From an uncultured Bacteroidota bacterium (GTDB lineage: Bacteria > Bacteroidota > Bacteroidia > Bacteroidales > P3), in the NCBI GenBank assembly GCA_902775135.1, contig CACYKY010000023.1, forward strand, positions 1 through 50,892: a stretch of 50,892 bases of DNA, read 5' to 3'. Of this stretch, positions 43,735 to 50,892 are shown one piece after another. Position 1 is the first letter of the stretch. Every line of letters begins with the position of its first letter. A program made the position numbers and the translations under genes. The notes under the pieces are model-generated. The model was not told the origin of the DNA. It saw only the letters and a program-made list of their open reading frames with translations, and did no database searches.

Positions 43735-46038
43735 ATGAAAGCACTGAAGACACTATCAATATTGATACTTACGCTGTTAGGCAGCATGACGCTGCAAGCG
43801 CAGACGACAGATTCCGTCGATGCGGTGGACTACGACATCGCCGTGGACCTGAGCAGCGGGCACTTCTTGACGGGCTATGCCGACGTAACGCTGCGGTTGC
43901 TGCGTCCCTGCACGACCGTGGGACTCGACATGGCCTGCATCGTCGACTCCGTGAAAGTGCAGGGGGTGCTCCAAAGCACCAATAGTCTCGCGGAGCTGCC
44001 CACGGCGGGCATCGCCCCGGGGCAAGACATCCACATCGAGGTGTGGTACCACAGCACAGGCTATGTGGAGAGTGGCGAATGGGGTGGCATGCATTTCGAC
44101 AACTACCTGAGCTACAATCTCGGAGTAGGCTTCAATGCCAACCCCCACGTCATGGGACGTGCACTCTTTCCCTGCCGTGACAACTTCACCGACAAGGCCA
44201 CCTACACGCTACGCGTCACCACCAAGGACGGCTGGACAGCCGAGTGCGGCGGCATGCGCCAGAGTGTGGCGACCGACACCCTGGGGTGCGAGCACTCGGT
44301 GTGGCGCATCGACCAGCCCACACCCACCTACCTGGTCTCTGTGAGTCAGGCCGCCTGGGAGCACATCCACGACACCATCAGCTCGCTCTATGGCGACTAT
44401 CCCCTGAGCATAGGCTACCGCCAGCGGTCGGAGAGCAGTGTGCGTGCGGCCTTCGCCGAACTGGACTCCGTGGTGCCCATGTACGAACGCTGCTTTGGCC
44501 CCTACCGTTGGGGACGTATAGGATACATAGCCACCCCCAAGGGGTCGATGGAGCATGTGAACAATATCGCCCTCGACCAGCGCTTTGTGAATTCCACTTC
44601 CGAGCGTGCGCAGACCACCATAGCCCATGAGCTGGGACATGCCTGGTTCGGCAATCTCGTCACCTGCGCCACCGCAGGCGACATGTGGATCAACGAAGGT
44701 GGTGCCTCGTTCTGCAGCGAGGTGGCCATGGAAGCCGCCCTGGGACGCGAGGCCAGCGACGACTACTACCGCCGGTGGCTGGAGTCGGTGCTACGCACCA
44801 CCCATGTGACCGACGACGGCTACCGCCCCTTGCACGACATGCCCCATCAGTACACCTACGGCTCCACCACCTACGACAAAGGCTGGATGGTGTGGCATTC
44901 GCTGCGAGGCTACCTTGGCGAGAATCTCTTCTACAGTGCCCTGAACCGTCTGATGGGCAGTTGCGCCTTCGGCAACATCGACGCCGAAGGGCTGCGCGAC
45001 TCGCTGAGCCTCTACACGGGTGTGGACCTGACGGCTTTCTTCGACTTCCACGTCTTCGGTCCGGGATTCGTGGACTACCACGTGGAGATGACCAATCCCA
45101 GCGAAGGATGCCTGGAGAACGAGGTGGAGGTGCACATACGCCAGCAGGGCGTGGGCACCACGAACCTCATGCGCAGGAACCGCGTGCCGCTGACCTTCTA
45201 TGCCCAGCCGGGCTTCGACTCGGTGTCGTGCAAACGCGTGGCCACTTTCGACGGCGAGGAGACTTGGGAGACATTCTCCCTACCCTTCGTGCCAGCCTTC
45301 TGCGTCCTCGATGCCGACGACGAATTCTCCGACGCCGCCAACGTGATACACCAGCACCTGGAAGGCTACGGCATCAGCTACACCCTGCCACTGGCCTTCA
45401 TGCGCGCCAAAACGGAGCACGACGGGGATCTCTTCGTGGAGCACCATTATGCGCAACCCTCCGGCACCATGCCCGGCGGCGTGGTGCGCACGGCCAACCG
45501 CTACTGGATTGTGCGTGGCGACTGGCAGGCGGACACAGCCGACTGGGGCATGTTCCGCTATGTGCGCACAGGTGCCCAGCACGAATACGCAGGCCTGGAC
45601 GGAGACTTCCTCAGCCTGCGAGCAAGCGTGGACTCGCTGGCCTTGATGTACCGCAAAGACAGCCGCCACGAGTGGTACGCCGTCTCGTTCACCCGCAACG
45701 GTGACCAGAATAGCGGCTACCTGGTGGTGGACGGCATGCAGAAGGGTGAGTACACCCTGGCCATTGTGGACAGCGCCCACTTGGGCATCGCGCATCCCGT
45801 CACGACAGAGGTCCAGCTCTTCCCCAACCCCCTGCAGCCTGGACAGGCGCTGACGGTGGAGGTGGAGAGTGAGGAGTGCTTCGAGGTGTCCATTTTCGAT
45901 CTCGGCGGGCACCAGGTGTGGCACAAAACAGGCTGCCGCAGCGGCCAGAAACTCAGTCCAGCACTGGCAAAAGGAACTTATTTTGTAAGAATTGAAAATA
46001 ATTTCATATCTTTGCAGTCGAAATTGATACAGTTATGA
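43735..46038 (+). CDS. Secreted M1 family aminopeptidase with T9SS signal
   Basis: A 767-aa exported zinc peptidase of the M1 (gluzincin) family, removing N-terminal residues from peptides. Signal peptide: MKALKTLSILILTLLGSMTL. The N-terminal beta-saddle domain is about residues 25-220. The catalytic domain has HELGH (298-302) and Glu321 in MWINEGGASF, and the catalytic Tyr in TTYDKGWMVWHSL. The exopeptidase GxMEN loop is altered to GSMEH. The C-terminus is a T9SS type-A domain (VQLFPNPLQPGQALTVEVES, ending in KGTYFVRIE). The ATG at 43735 was chosen since an upstream TTG (43711) lies in the promoter. The stop overlaps the following barrel gene. Confidence 0.92.
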   Translation: MKALKTLSILILTLLGSMTLQAQTTDSVDAVDYDIAVDLSSGHFLTGYADVTLRLLRPCTTVGLDMACIVDSVKVQGVLQSTNSLAELPTAGIAPGQDIHIEVWYHSTGYVESGEWGGMHFDNYLSYNLGVGFNANPHVMGRALFPCRDNFTDKATYTLRVTTKDGWTAECGGMRQSVATDTLGCEHSVWRIDQPTPTYLVSVSQAAWEHIHDTISSLYGDYPLSIGYRQRSESSVRAAFAELDSVVPMYERCFGPYRWGRIGYIATPKGSMEHVNNIALDQRFVNSTSERAQTTIAHELGHAWFGNLVTCATAGDMWINEGGASFCSEVAMEAALGREASDDYYRRWLESVLRTTHVTDDGYRPLHDMPHQYTYGSTTYDKGWMVWHSLRGYLGENLFYSALNRLMGSCAFGNIDAEGLRDSLSLYTGVDLTAFFDFHVFGPGFVDYHVEMTNPSEGCLENEVEVHIRQQGVGTTNLMRRNRVPLTFYAQPGFDSVSCKRVATFDGEETWETFSLPFVPAFCVLDADDEFSDAANVIHQHLEGYGISYTLPLAFMRAKTEHDGDLFVEHHYAQPSGTMPGGVVRTANRYWIVRGDWQADTADWGMFRYVRTGAQHEYAGLDGDFLSLRASVDSLALMYRKDSRHEWYAVSFTRNGDQNSGYLVVDGMQKGEYTLAIVDSAHLGIAHPVTTEVQLFPNPLQPGQALTVEVESEECFEVSIFDLGGHQVWHKTGCRSGQKLSPALAKGTYFVRIENNFISLQSKLIQL

Positions 46039-46655
46039 TGAAGATAAAAGCACTCGTTTTGGCCGTATTGGTGGGCATTTCGCTCACCTCGGAGGCACAG
46101 TATTCGCAGCTTGGAAAAAAGAATGAATTCATGCTCAAAGTGGAAGGCGGCTACGGCTTCTTCATGGGCAATGTGGGCAATGCCGACGAAACCACCGGCC
46201 GCTACAACCTGGACAAATTCCACTCGCTGGCCAACGTCAACTTCATGGCGGGAGTCAACATCAGCCAAGACTGGTTCCTCGGTGGCGGCGCAGGATTCTG
46301 CTATTTCCTCAGCCCCAACCAGGAGACCGCCGAGTCGATGATGGGCGCCAACGTGTTTGTGGACTTCGACTTCCGTCCCATCTGGAAAGCCATCATGGGC
46401 CTGGACTACCAGCCCACCTCCATCAAGTTCGCCCCCCTGCTGGGAGCCCGCGTGGGCGGCAGCATGCTCTTTGCCGACGACATGCTGTTCACCCCCATGG
46501 CCGAGTTCTACGGCGGCCTGAACTGGTACTACTGGTACCACATCAACGGCATGCGCAATATGAGCCGCAACTGGCACAGTTTCTACGCCACCATCGGCAT
46601 CGCCTACATGCAGCAGACCGTTTTCCTACCCATCCGCTTGGGCTGGAGATGGTAA
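46035..46655 (+). CDS. Outer-membrane beta-barrel protein
   Basis: A 206-aa exported protein with signal peptide MMKIKALVLAVLVGISLTSEAQ and alternating beta strands rich in Gly, Phe and Tyr (EFMLKVEGGYGFFMGNVGNA, YFLSPNQETAESMMGANVFV), ending in a strand with a final aromatic (LPIRLGWRW), typical of small Bacteroidota barrels (OmpW/porin-like, PF13568 kind). It overlaps the M1 peptidase stop (ATGA), so the two are co-translated. Whether it serves as an anchor or channel for peptidase products is unknown. Confidence 0.82.
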   Translation: MMKIKALVLAVLVGISLTSEAQYSQLGKKNEFMLKVEGGYGFFMGNVGNADETTGRYNLDKFHSLANVNFMAGVNISQDWFLGGGAGFCYFLSPNQETAESMMGANVFVDFDFRPIWKAIMGLDYQPTSIKFAPLLGARVGGSMLFADDMLFTPMAEFYGGLNWYYWYHINGMRNMSRNWHSFYATIGIAYMQQTVFLPIRLGWRW

Positions 46656-46765
46656 CGAAATCCCCCCCCTCATGACGGCGGAAATCATGAAGATCGTGGA
46701 AATGACGATTCCGTTTGGATTTCCAAGATTTCACGAAGTGGGAAAAGAAAACTGAGAATTGAAAA

Positions 46766-47110
46766 ATGCAGAGTACAAGACAAAATAAAATCTGCCGGCT
46801 GATACAGCAGGACATGGGCGACATCTTCCTGCGCGAGATGAAGGCGGTCTTCGGGCCGTCGCTCATCACCGTGACCCAGGTGCGCATCACGCCGGACCTC
46901 TCCATCGCCCGCATCTATGTGTCGCTGATGATTATCGGCGAGGGCACCAAGGAGGGACTGCTGGCCCTGATACGCGAGAATACCTCCGACCTGCGCCGCC
47001 GGCTGGGCATGCGCGAAGGCAAACAGCTGCGCATCATCCCCCAACTGGAGTTCTATCTGGACGACTCGCTCGACTACATCGAAAACATCGAGCGGTTGCT
47101 GAAGAATTGA
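46766..47110 (+). CDS. rbfA: Ribosome-binding factor A
   Basis: A 114-aa KH-fold protein that helps mature the 16S rRNA 5' end in the 30S subunit. It starts MQSTRQNKICRLIQQDMGDI and shows VTQVRITPDLSIARIYVSLM and the late IIPQLEFYLDDSLDYIENIE, all RbfA hallmarks. Upstream (46656-46765) are only imperfect inverted repeats. Its stop TGA is the TGA of the first TTGAAAA heptamer of the repeat block leading into the LolC gene, so the two genes are likely cotranscribed. Confidence 0.95.
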   Translation: MQSTRQNKICRLIQQDMGDIFLREMKAVFGPSLITVTQVRITPDLSIARIYVSLMIIGEGTKEGLLALIRENTSDLRRRLGMREGKQLRIIPQLEFYLDDSLDYIENIERLLKN

Positions 47111-47186
47111 AAATTGAAAATTGAAAATTGAAAAGGATTAAATCCATGCGCGCACCCCGATTCAATTTTCGACTTTCAACGTTCAA
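47107..47186. repeat. Heptamer repeats forming an inverted repeat around lolC start
   Basis: Four units of TTGAAAA begin at 47107. The 26 nt at 47107-47132 are the reverse complement, with 22 of 26 matches by hand count, of 47161-47186, which is itself a degenerate heptamer run (TTCAATT, TTCGACT, TTCAACG). The 28-nt loop (47133-47160) holds the lolC ATG at 47146. On mRNA this is a possible hairpin that exposes the start codon in its loop. Confidence 0.75.
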
Positions 47187-48414
47187 TCTGGAGCGTCTCA
47201 TCGCTGTACGCTACCTTTTCAGCCGCAAGCAGCGGTCGGTGGTCAACGTGATATCGTGGATATCGCTCGTGGGGCTCCTGGTGAGCACCATGGCGCTGAT
47301 AGTGGTGCTGTCGGTCTACAACGGCATCGGCGATGTCACCAAGGGTCTCTTCAACACCTTCGACCCCGAGCTGGTCATCGAGCCCGCCGAGGGGCGCACC
47401 TTCCACACGGGCGACATCGACATGGGCGCCCTGCTGAAAACGGAGGGCGTGGAGCGTGTGTCGCGCATCGTGACAGAGACGGCGTGGATGACCTACGGGC
47501 AGAACCAGGCCATCGTCAAGCTGCGGGGCGTGGACTCCAACTATGCCGCCCTGACGGGTATCGATACCCTGCTGGCCTTGGGAGAATACCGTCTGTCGGC
47601 CGAAGGGGCGACGACACTGGTGGTGGGCGGCCAGATTTTCCACGACCTAGCCATGCGGCTGCCGTCGGCCATGCCCGCGGCAATACACATACCCAAACGC
47701 GGCACCACCTCGTTGGGCCTCACCATGGACCAGGCCTTCAACATCGGCTATGCCTACCCCGTGGGCAATTTCTTCATCCAGCAGGACATCGACCGCCAAT
47801 ATGTGGTCACCGACATAGCCTTCGTGCAGCGCCTGATGAACTACGCCCCCGACGAGTGCACCTCGCTGGCCCTGGGGCTCAAGCCCGGCGCCAATGTGGA
47901 GAAGGTGAAAAAGAGCCTCACCCCTGCCCCTCTCCAACAGAGAGGGGAGAGCCTCACCCCCGCCCTAGTGGTCAAGGACCGCCACGACCAGCAGCCGCTG
48001 TACTACAAGATCTACCGCACGGAGCGTCTGGGCATCTATCTGGTGCTGTCGCTCATCGTGCTCATCTCGACGCTGAGTCTTGTGGCGTCGCTGTCGCTGC
48101 TCATCATCAACAAGCGCGACGACATCTTCATCTTGCGTTCCATGGGCATGGAGCGTCGCACCATCCGACGGGCCTTCCTGGCCGAGGGACTGCTCATCTG
48201 CGCCATAGCCGTAGTGCTGGGCTTGGCACTGGGATTTCTGGTCTGCTGGCTGCAGCAGACTTTCGGCATCATCCGCATGGGCGACGGCAACTTCGTTGTC
48301 AGCGCCTTCCCCGTCAGCATGCGTGCCGTGGACTTCCTTGTCACCTTCCTCCTGGTGATGGCCATCAGCACCCTCTCCGTCGCCCTCACCGTCCGCCGGG
48401 CACGGGTGGAGTAA
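47146..48414 (+). CDS. lolC: LolC/E-type FtsX-family lipoprotein-release permease
   Basis: A 422-aa inner-membrane permease of the MacB/FtsX family, here of the LolC/E type, which extracts lipoproteins for transfer to the outer membrane together with the ATPase LolD (not in this window). One N-terminal helix (VVNVISWISLVGLLVSTMAL, about 27-46) precedes a large periplasmic domain. Three C-terminal helices follow (LVLSLIVLISTLSLVASLSL; LICAIAVVLGLALGFLVCW; DFLVTFLLVMAISTLSVAL). The normal family N-terminus is NLERLIAVRYLFSRK; the preceding MRAPRFNFRLSTF is encoded by degenerate heptamer DNA and is unusual. An in-frame 36-nt repeat near residue 260 encodes KSLTPAPLQQRGESLTPAL. A TTG at 47128 is possible, but ATG 47146 is preferred. 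Confidence 0.88.
   Translation: MRAPRFNFRLSTFNLERLIAVRYLFSRKQRSVVNVISWISLVGLLVSTMALIVVLSVYNGIGDVTKGLFNTFDPELVIEPAEGRTFHTGDIDMGALLKTEGVERVSRIVTETAWMTYGQNQAIVKLRGVDSNYAALTGIDTLLALGEYRLSAEGATTLVVGGQIFHDLAMRLPSAMPAAIHIPKRGTTSLGLTMDQAFNIGYAYPVGNFFIQQDIDRQYVVTDIAFVQRLMNYAPDECTSLALGLKPGANVEKVKKSLTPAPLQQRGESLTPALVVKDRHDQQPLYYKIYRTERLGIYLVLSLIVLISTLSLVASLSLLIINKRDDIFILRSMGMERRTIRRAFLAEGLLICAIAVVLGLALGFLVCWLQQTFGIIRMGDGNFVVSAFPVSMRAVDFLVTFLLVMAISTLSVALTVRRARVE
47913..47965. repeat. In-frame palindromic repeat insertion inside lolC
   Basis: Direct repeats GAGCCTCACCCCTGCCC (47913-47929) and GAGCCTCACCCCCGCCC (47949-47965), one mismatch, 36 nt apart, flank a perfect 8-bp palindrome CCCCTCTC/GAGAGGGG (47927-47934 and 47940-47947). 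The 36-nt step keeps the reading frame (12 codons). I recall CCTCACCCC...CCCCTCTCC-type elements as a common dispersed repeat in Bacteroidales, usually intergenic. Confidence 0.75.
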
Positions 48415-48450
48415 TATTTTTTCAACAGCCTGAGGTTACCAAGTCGACAT

Positions 48451-50664
48451 CTATTTCTTTACGAGCTTGAGGGTGGTGCTGTTTTCGGTACCGCCGTGGG
48501 TTGTCTTGACGAGGACGGTGTAGACGCCGGAGGGGAGGGCGGTGATGTCGAAGGAGGCGTTTTTTTCAAAGGTCGCCAGCACATGGCCTGTCATGTCCAG
48601 GATCTCGACCGTGGCCGCAGCGCCTTGCAGTCCCAGTATCTGCACCGCCCCGTCGGTGGGGTTGGGGGAGAGCGTGAGGGGCGACGGGTTGTCGGCGCCG
48701 CCGATGCCGACCTGAGGGCAGACGGTGACAGGTTGGCTCCAGGGGCCATGTGCCACACGATTGCCGTCGCACAGGCCGCGGACGCGGAACAGATGGCACT
48801 GACCGTCGGGGAGGGTGACGGTGGCGGTGGTGTCGGTCGTCTCGACGAGGGAGGCGTCGTCCCAGTTGCCGCCGTCGGGGATGTAGGCCAGCTCATAGCG
48901 CGGGTGGGGGAACGGGCTGTGCCAGGAGAGGGTGACCGTATGGCCCGCCGTTCCGGCGCTCCACAGCGTATCCACGCCGTAGCATGGCTGCGGACGGCGC
49001 ATGTCCAACGTGGAGTCGTAGAAGAAGGCCATGACGGAGGCATTCTGGTAGTTCCCGAGGAAGATGCTGTCGTACACCCTCGGTCCTTCTCCTGCCTCTC
49101 CCCGGAACACCCATCCGTTGCTGTTGACCGCCATGCTGTTGCACACATGGGATGTCCCGCTGTAGGTTATCGGCGACAACCGAGTCACTTCCTTTGTGTA
49201 CTTGTTGATTTTGCACAGTTCATTCTTATACAGAAGGAAGAAGCTGACATTCAATACCAACTCATCGCCGATGACTTCCAAAGAATTGTGGGATCCGTTT
49301 TTATTGACTGTATCTATCAAGTAGTAATCAACAGGAACACCTGTGTCGCGATTGTAGGAAACAATTAGACTATAGGCAATCGGTCCCCTTGGAACCAAAG
49401 TGGTGTGTGCACTGTCGATAAAAAAGTTAGTACGATCTCCCCAATAAGGCCAATAGAATGCATATACATTTTCCTCGTCTGTCGCAATGTCTCCCGCCTC
49501 TCCATAATTTCCATAATCATCCATGTTTGATTCGTTGTATAATTGTTGAGCCCATAGCACCTCACCATCCCTATTCAGTTTCAGCAGGCAGGGCATCCGT
49601 TCCCAGTCGGCATGGTTGTCAATCCTCAGGTAGTGGACAGAATCCAAAAACACTTTGACGGGAAAAATGTCAGGACTGAAAGAATAGTCGTCACATCTAT
49701 AGTGACAATAAACATACATTTCATCGCCTTCAACAATTACTCGATTCATCTCAAGATTGACTTTTGCCCCTTCTATCGGAACCCACCCCGAAATGCTATC
49801 TATCAAATATCTAAAACCAACCAGACTCCAACTGCTGTTCATCTTATAATACGCCACTGTATTAGATATTTTTCCATTCATATTCATAGTTTTGAGAGGC
49901 ATAGTATATCTTCGGCTGGTGTCGCCATCCACAATAAAATAAGGTAGATTCGTTGTATCATTAAACCATACATTACCTGTGGCGAAGATGAGGCTATTAC
50001 CATCTTCATCAATCCCAAAACGAACATTCCTAAATTGACGGTAATGAACACCCTGATCATAAGGAGAACTAAAACCAAACAACTGAATGTCATGATAGTC
50101 GAGGCAATTCCCATTCATGTCGAATGTTACAAAGTATGTACTGAGTTCGGAGATATGGACTTGATAATCTGGTTCTATCAGCATAGTGTCAAAAAAAAAG
50201 AACCAATTACCCACTTCACCCCCATGCAAACAACTGAATGCAATGGTTATTTTGTCGTCATTGACAACCATATTATACGGCTGACAACCGGAATTCCTAC
50301 TTCCATTACGGGTCGACTTGCACCAAAGAAGATTTCCCAAAGAATCAATTTTGGCTAGGAAAACGCCTACGTTGTTCCAATGCATATATCCATCAATGGA
50401 ATCTATAGGACATATATAAGGACCGTTTCCTCCCATACGGGCACACAAGCCAAACTGTCCTAAGATATAGGTGTTTCCTGCACTGTCAACATAAGAATCC
50501 ACCACCTTGTCCAATAAAGTCCCCTGATCTCTGTGTCCCTCGGACCATTTGCCCCAGCGGAAACCTTGCTGCTGGGCATGGGAAGCCGTCATCGGCATTA
50601 GGCAGAGCAGCAGAATGCAGACAGATAATGGCTTAAATACATTACTATATGTTTTCATCATCAT
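48451..50664 (-). CDS. Secreted T9SS type-A cargo protein
   Basis: A 737-aa exported protein. Signal peptide KPLSVCILLLCLMPMTASHA. The first ~550 residues contain repeated short beta segments with many Tyr and Asp residues (FRNVRFGIDEDGNSLIFATG), resembling a beta-propeller-like sequence of per-event reporting proteins. A fibronectin-III-like domain follows (about 565-655, VTLSWHSPFPHPRYELAYIP). The C-terminal T9SS type-A domain has LTLSPNPTDGAVQIL and ends YTVLVKTTHGGTENSTTLKL. The N-terminal two-thirds is clearly AT-rich and the C-terminal third GC-rich, an abrupt change near 49100-49200. Start at the first of three tandem ATGs. It is convergent with lolC with a 36-nt gap; no hairpin terminator was found there. 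Confidence 0.85.
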   Translation of the reverse strand: MMMKTYSNVFKPLSVCILLLCLMPMTASHAQQQGFRWGKWSEGHRDQGTLLDKVVDSYVDSAGNTYILGQFGLCARMGGNGPYICPIDSIDGYMHWNNVGVFLAKIDSLGNLLWCKSTRNGSRNSGCQPYNMVVNDDKITIAFSCLHGGEVGNWFFFFDTMLIEPDYQVHISELSTYFVTFDMNGNCLDYHDIQLFGFSSPYDQGVHYRQFRNVRFGIDEDGNSLIFATGNVWFNDTTNLPYFIVDGDTSRRYTMPLKTMNMNGKISNTVAYYKMNSSWSLVGFRYLIDSISGWVPIEGAKVNLEMNRVIVEGDEMYVYCHYRCDDYSFSPDIFPVKVFLDSVHYLRIDNHADWERMPCLLKLNRDGEVLWAQQLYNESNMDDYGNYGEAGDIATDEENVYAFYWPYWGDRTNFFIDSAHTTLVPRGPIAYSLIVSYNRDTGVPVDYYLIDTVNKNGSHNSLEVIGDELVLNVSFFLLYKNELCKINKYTKEVTRLSPITYSGTSHVCNSMAVNSNGWVFRGEAGEGPRVYDSIFLGNYQNASVMAFFYDSTLDMRRPQPCYGVDTLWSAGTAGHTVTLSWHSPFPHPRYELAYIPDGGNWDDASLVETTDTTATVTLPDGQCHLFRVRGLCDGNRVAHGPWSQPVTVCPQVGIGGADNPSPLTLSPNPTDGAVQILGLQGAAATVEILDMTGHVLATFEKNASFDITALPSGVYTVLVKTTHGGTENSTTLKLVKK

Positions 50665-50672
50665 TATATGTT

Positions 50673-50892
50673 TTATTGTTTGATTAATTTCAGATATTCA
50701 TAGTCGCTATTCGATGTCATCACCTTGACAATGTAGGTCCCCTCTGGAAGCCGAGAGACATCGAACTGGCTCGAAGCTTCCTGATACAATACCTTTTGTC
50801 CATTCATGGAGAAGACTTCAATCAATAGGATGTCGCCACTCGCCGGATTGTTCCTTTTGCGCTCGACGCTAACGATGTCGGTGGCCGGGTTG
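50673..50892 (-). CDS. C-terminus of a T9SS type-A cargo protein (cut by edge)
   Basis: The last 73 codons of a minus-strand gene entering from the right edge. The visible part is a complete-looking T9SS type-A sorting domain: NPATDIVSVERKRNNPASGD, then LIEVFSMNGQKVLYQE and SRLPEGTYIVKVMTS, ending LKLIKQ. It ends 8 nt before the start of the next T9SS cargo gene, so the two probably form an operon. The body of the protein, and hence its function, lies outside the window. Confidence 0.85.
   Translation of the reverse strand, partial: NPATDIVSVERKRNNPASGDILLIEVFSMNGQKVLYQEASSQFDVSRLPEGTYIVKVMTSNSDYEYLKLIKQ

Overview
The window is a chromosomal piece of an uncultured-looking member of the Bacteroidales (phylum Bacteroidota), probably from a gut or rumen-type habitat. 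The evidence is convergent. At least six proteins end in type IX secretion (T9SS) C-terminal sorting domains. Promoters follow the Bacteroides pattern TTTG-N19/20-TAnnTTTG. A TonB-dependent receptor, PnuT and thiamine pyrophosphokinase sit behind a TPP riboswitch. The lptB/kdsD pair is divergent from recQ, and small Bacteroidales-type lipoproteins and a CreD cassette are present. The DNA is mostly GC-rich, with several clearly AT-richer patches that coincide with accessory genes. No tRNA, rRNA, CRISPR array, transposase or phage gene was recognised.

Layout. 1-3640: a minus-strand run of secreted or lipoprotein genes behind a compact ECF sigma factor / single-TM protein / single-TM protein cassette with ATGA overlaps, headed by a 14-bp perfect inverted repeat. 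3780-8223: a 53-aa small protein, a strong terminator, lptB and kdsD (LPS export and Kdo synthesis), then divergent recQ. 8294-11188: a type-B T9SS cargo protein with a PKD domain. 11219-14868: the thiamine operon (TPP riboswitch, outer-membrane receptor, PnuT, pyrophosphokinase). 14959-17688: purD flanked on both sides by low-GC accessory DNA. On one side is an immunity-like gene overlapping the C-terminal remnant of a toxin-like protein; on the other is an Abi-like gene that appears to lack its middle. 17682-25121: a dense plus-strand housekeeping run (EamA transporter, S41 protease, thioredoxin-like protein, Mrp, NifU-like protein, cobalamin adenosyltransferase, DUF2795, DUF2520 and TatD). 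25363-31065: a 1900-aa fibronectin-III T9SS surface protein.

31313-34277: an oxaloacetate decarboxylase-type alpha subunit whose C-terminal carrier domain lacks the biotinylation motif, an isolated rnfA and a small acidic lipoprotein. 34391-38241 (minus): trpS, a TPR-PD40-OmpA protein and a T9SS cargo protein. 38336-41313: a stress-type cassette (membrane protein, winged-helix regulator, CreD, membrane protein) with the same palindromic operator at two promoters. 41401-43522 (minus): ackA, a SprT-like metalloprotease and a 42-aa lipoprotein. 43735-48414: a secreted M1 peptidase, an outer-membrane barrel protein, rbfA and a LolC/FtsX permease. 48451-50892 (minus): two more T9SS cargo genes, the last cut by the window edge.

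The most unusual signals are at the DNA-element level. Heptanucleotide repeats begin at the stop codons of upstream genes. One repeat block forms a 26-nt inverted repeat enclosing the lolC start codon. A palindromic 36-nt repeat is inserted in frame inside lolC. A shared palindrome, ACTTTG-N5-CAAAGT, marks the CreD cassette. At the protein level the standouts are the 47-residue insertion in LptB and the toxin/immunity remnant.
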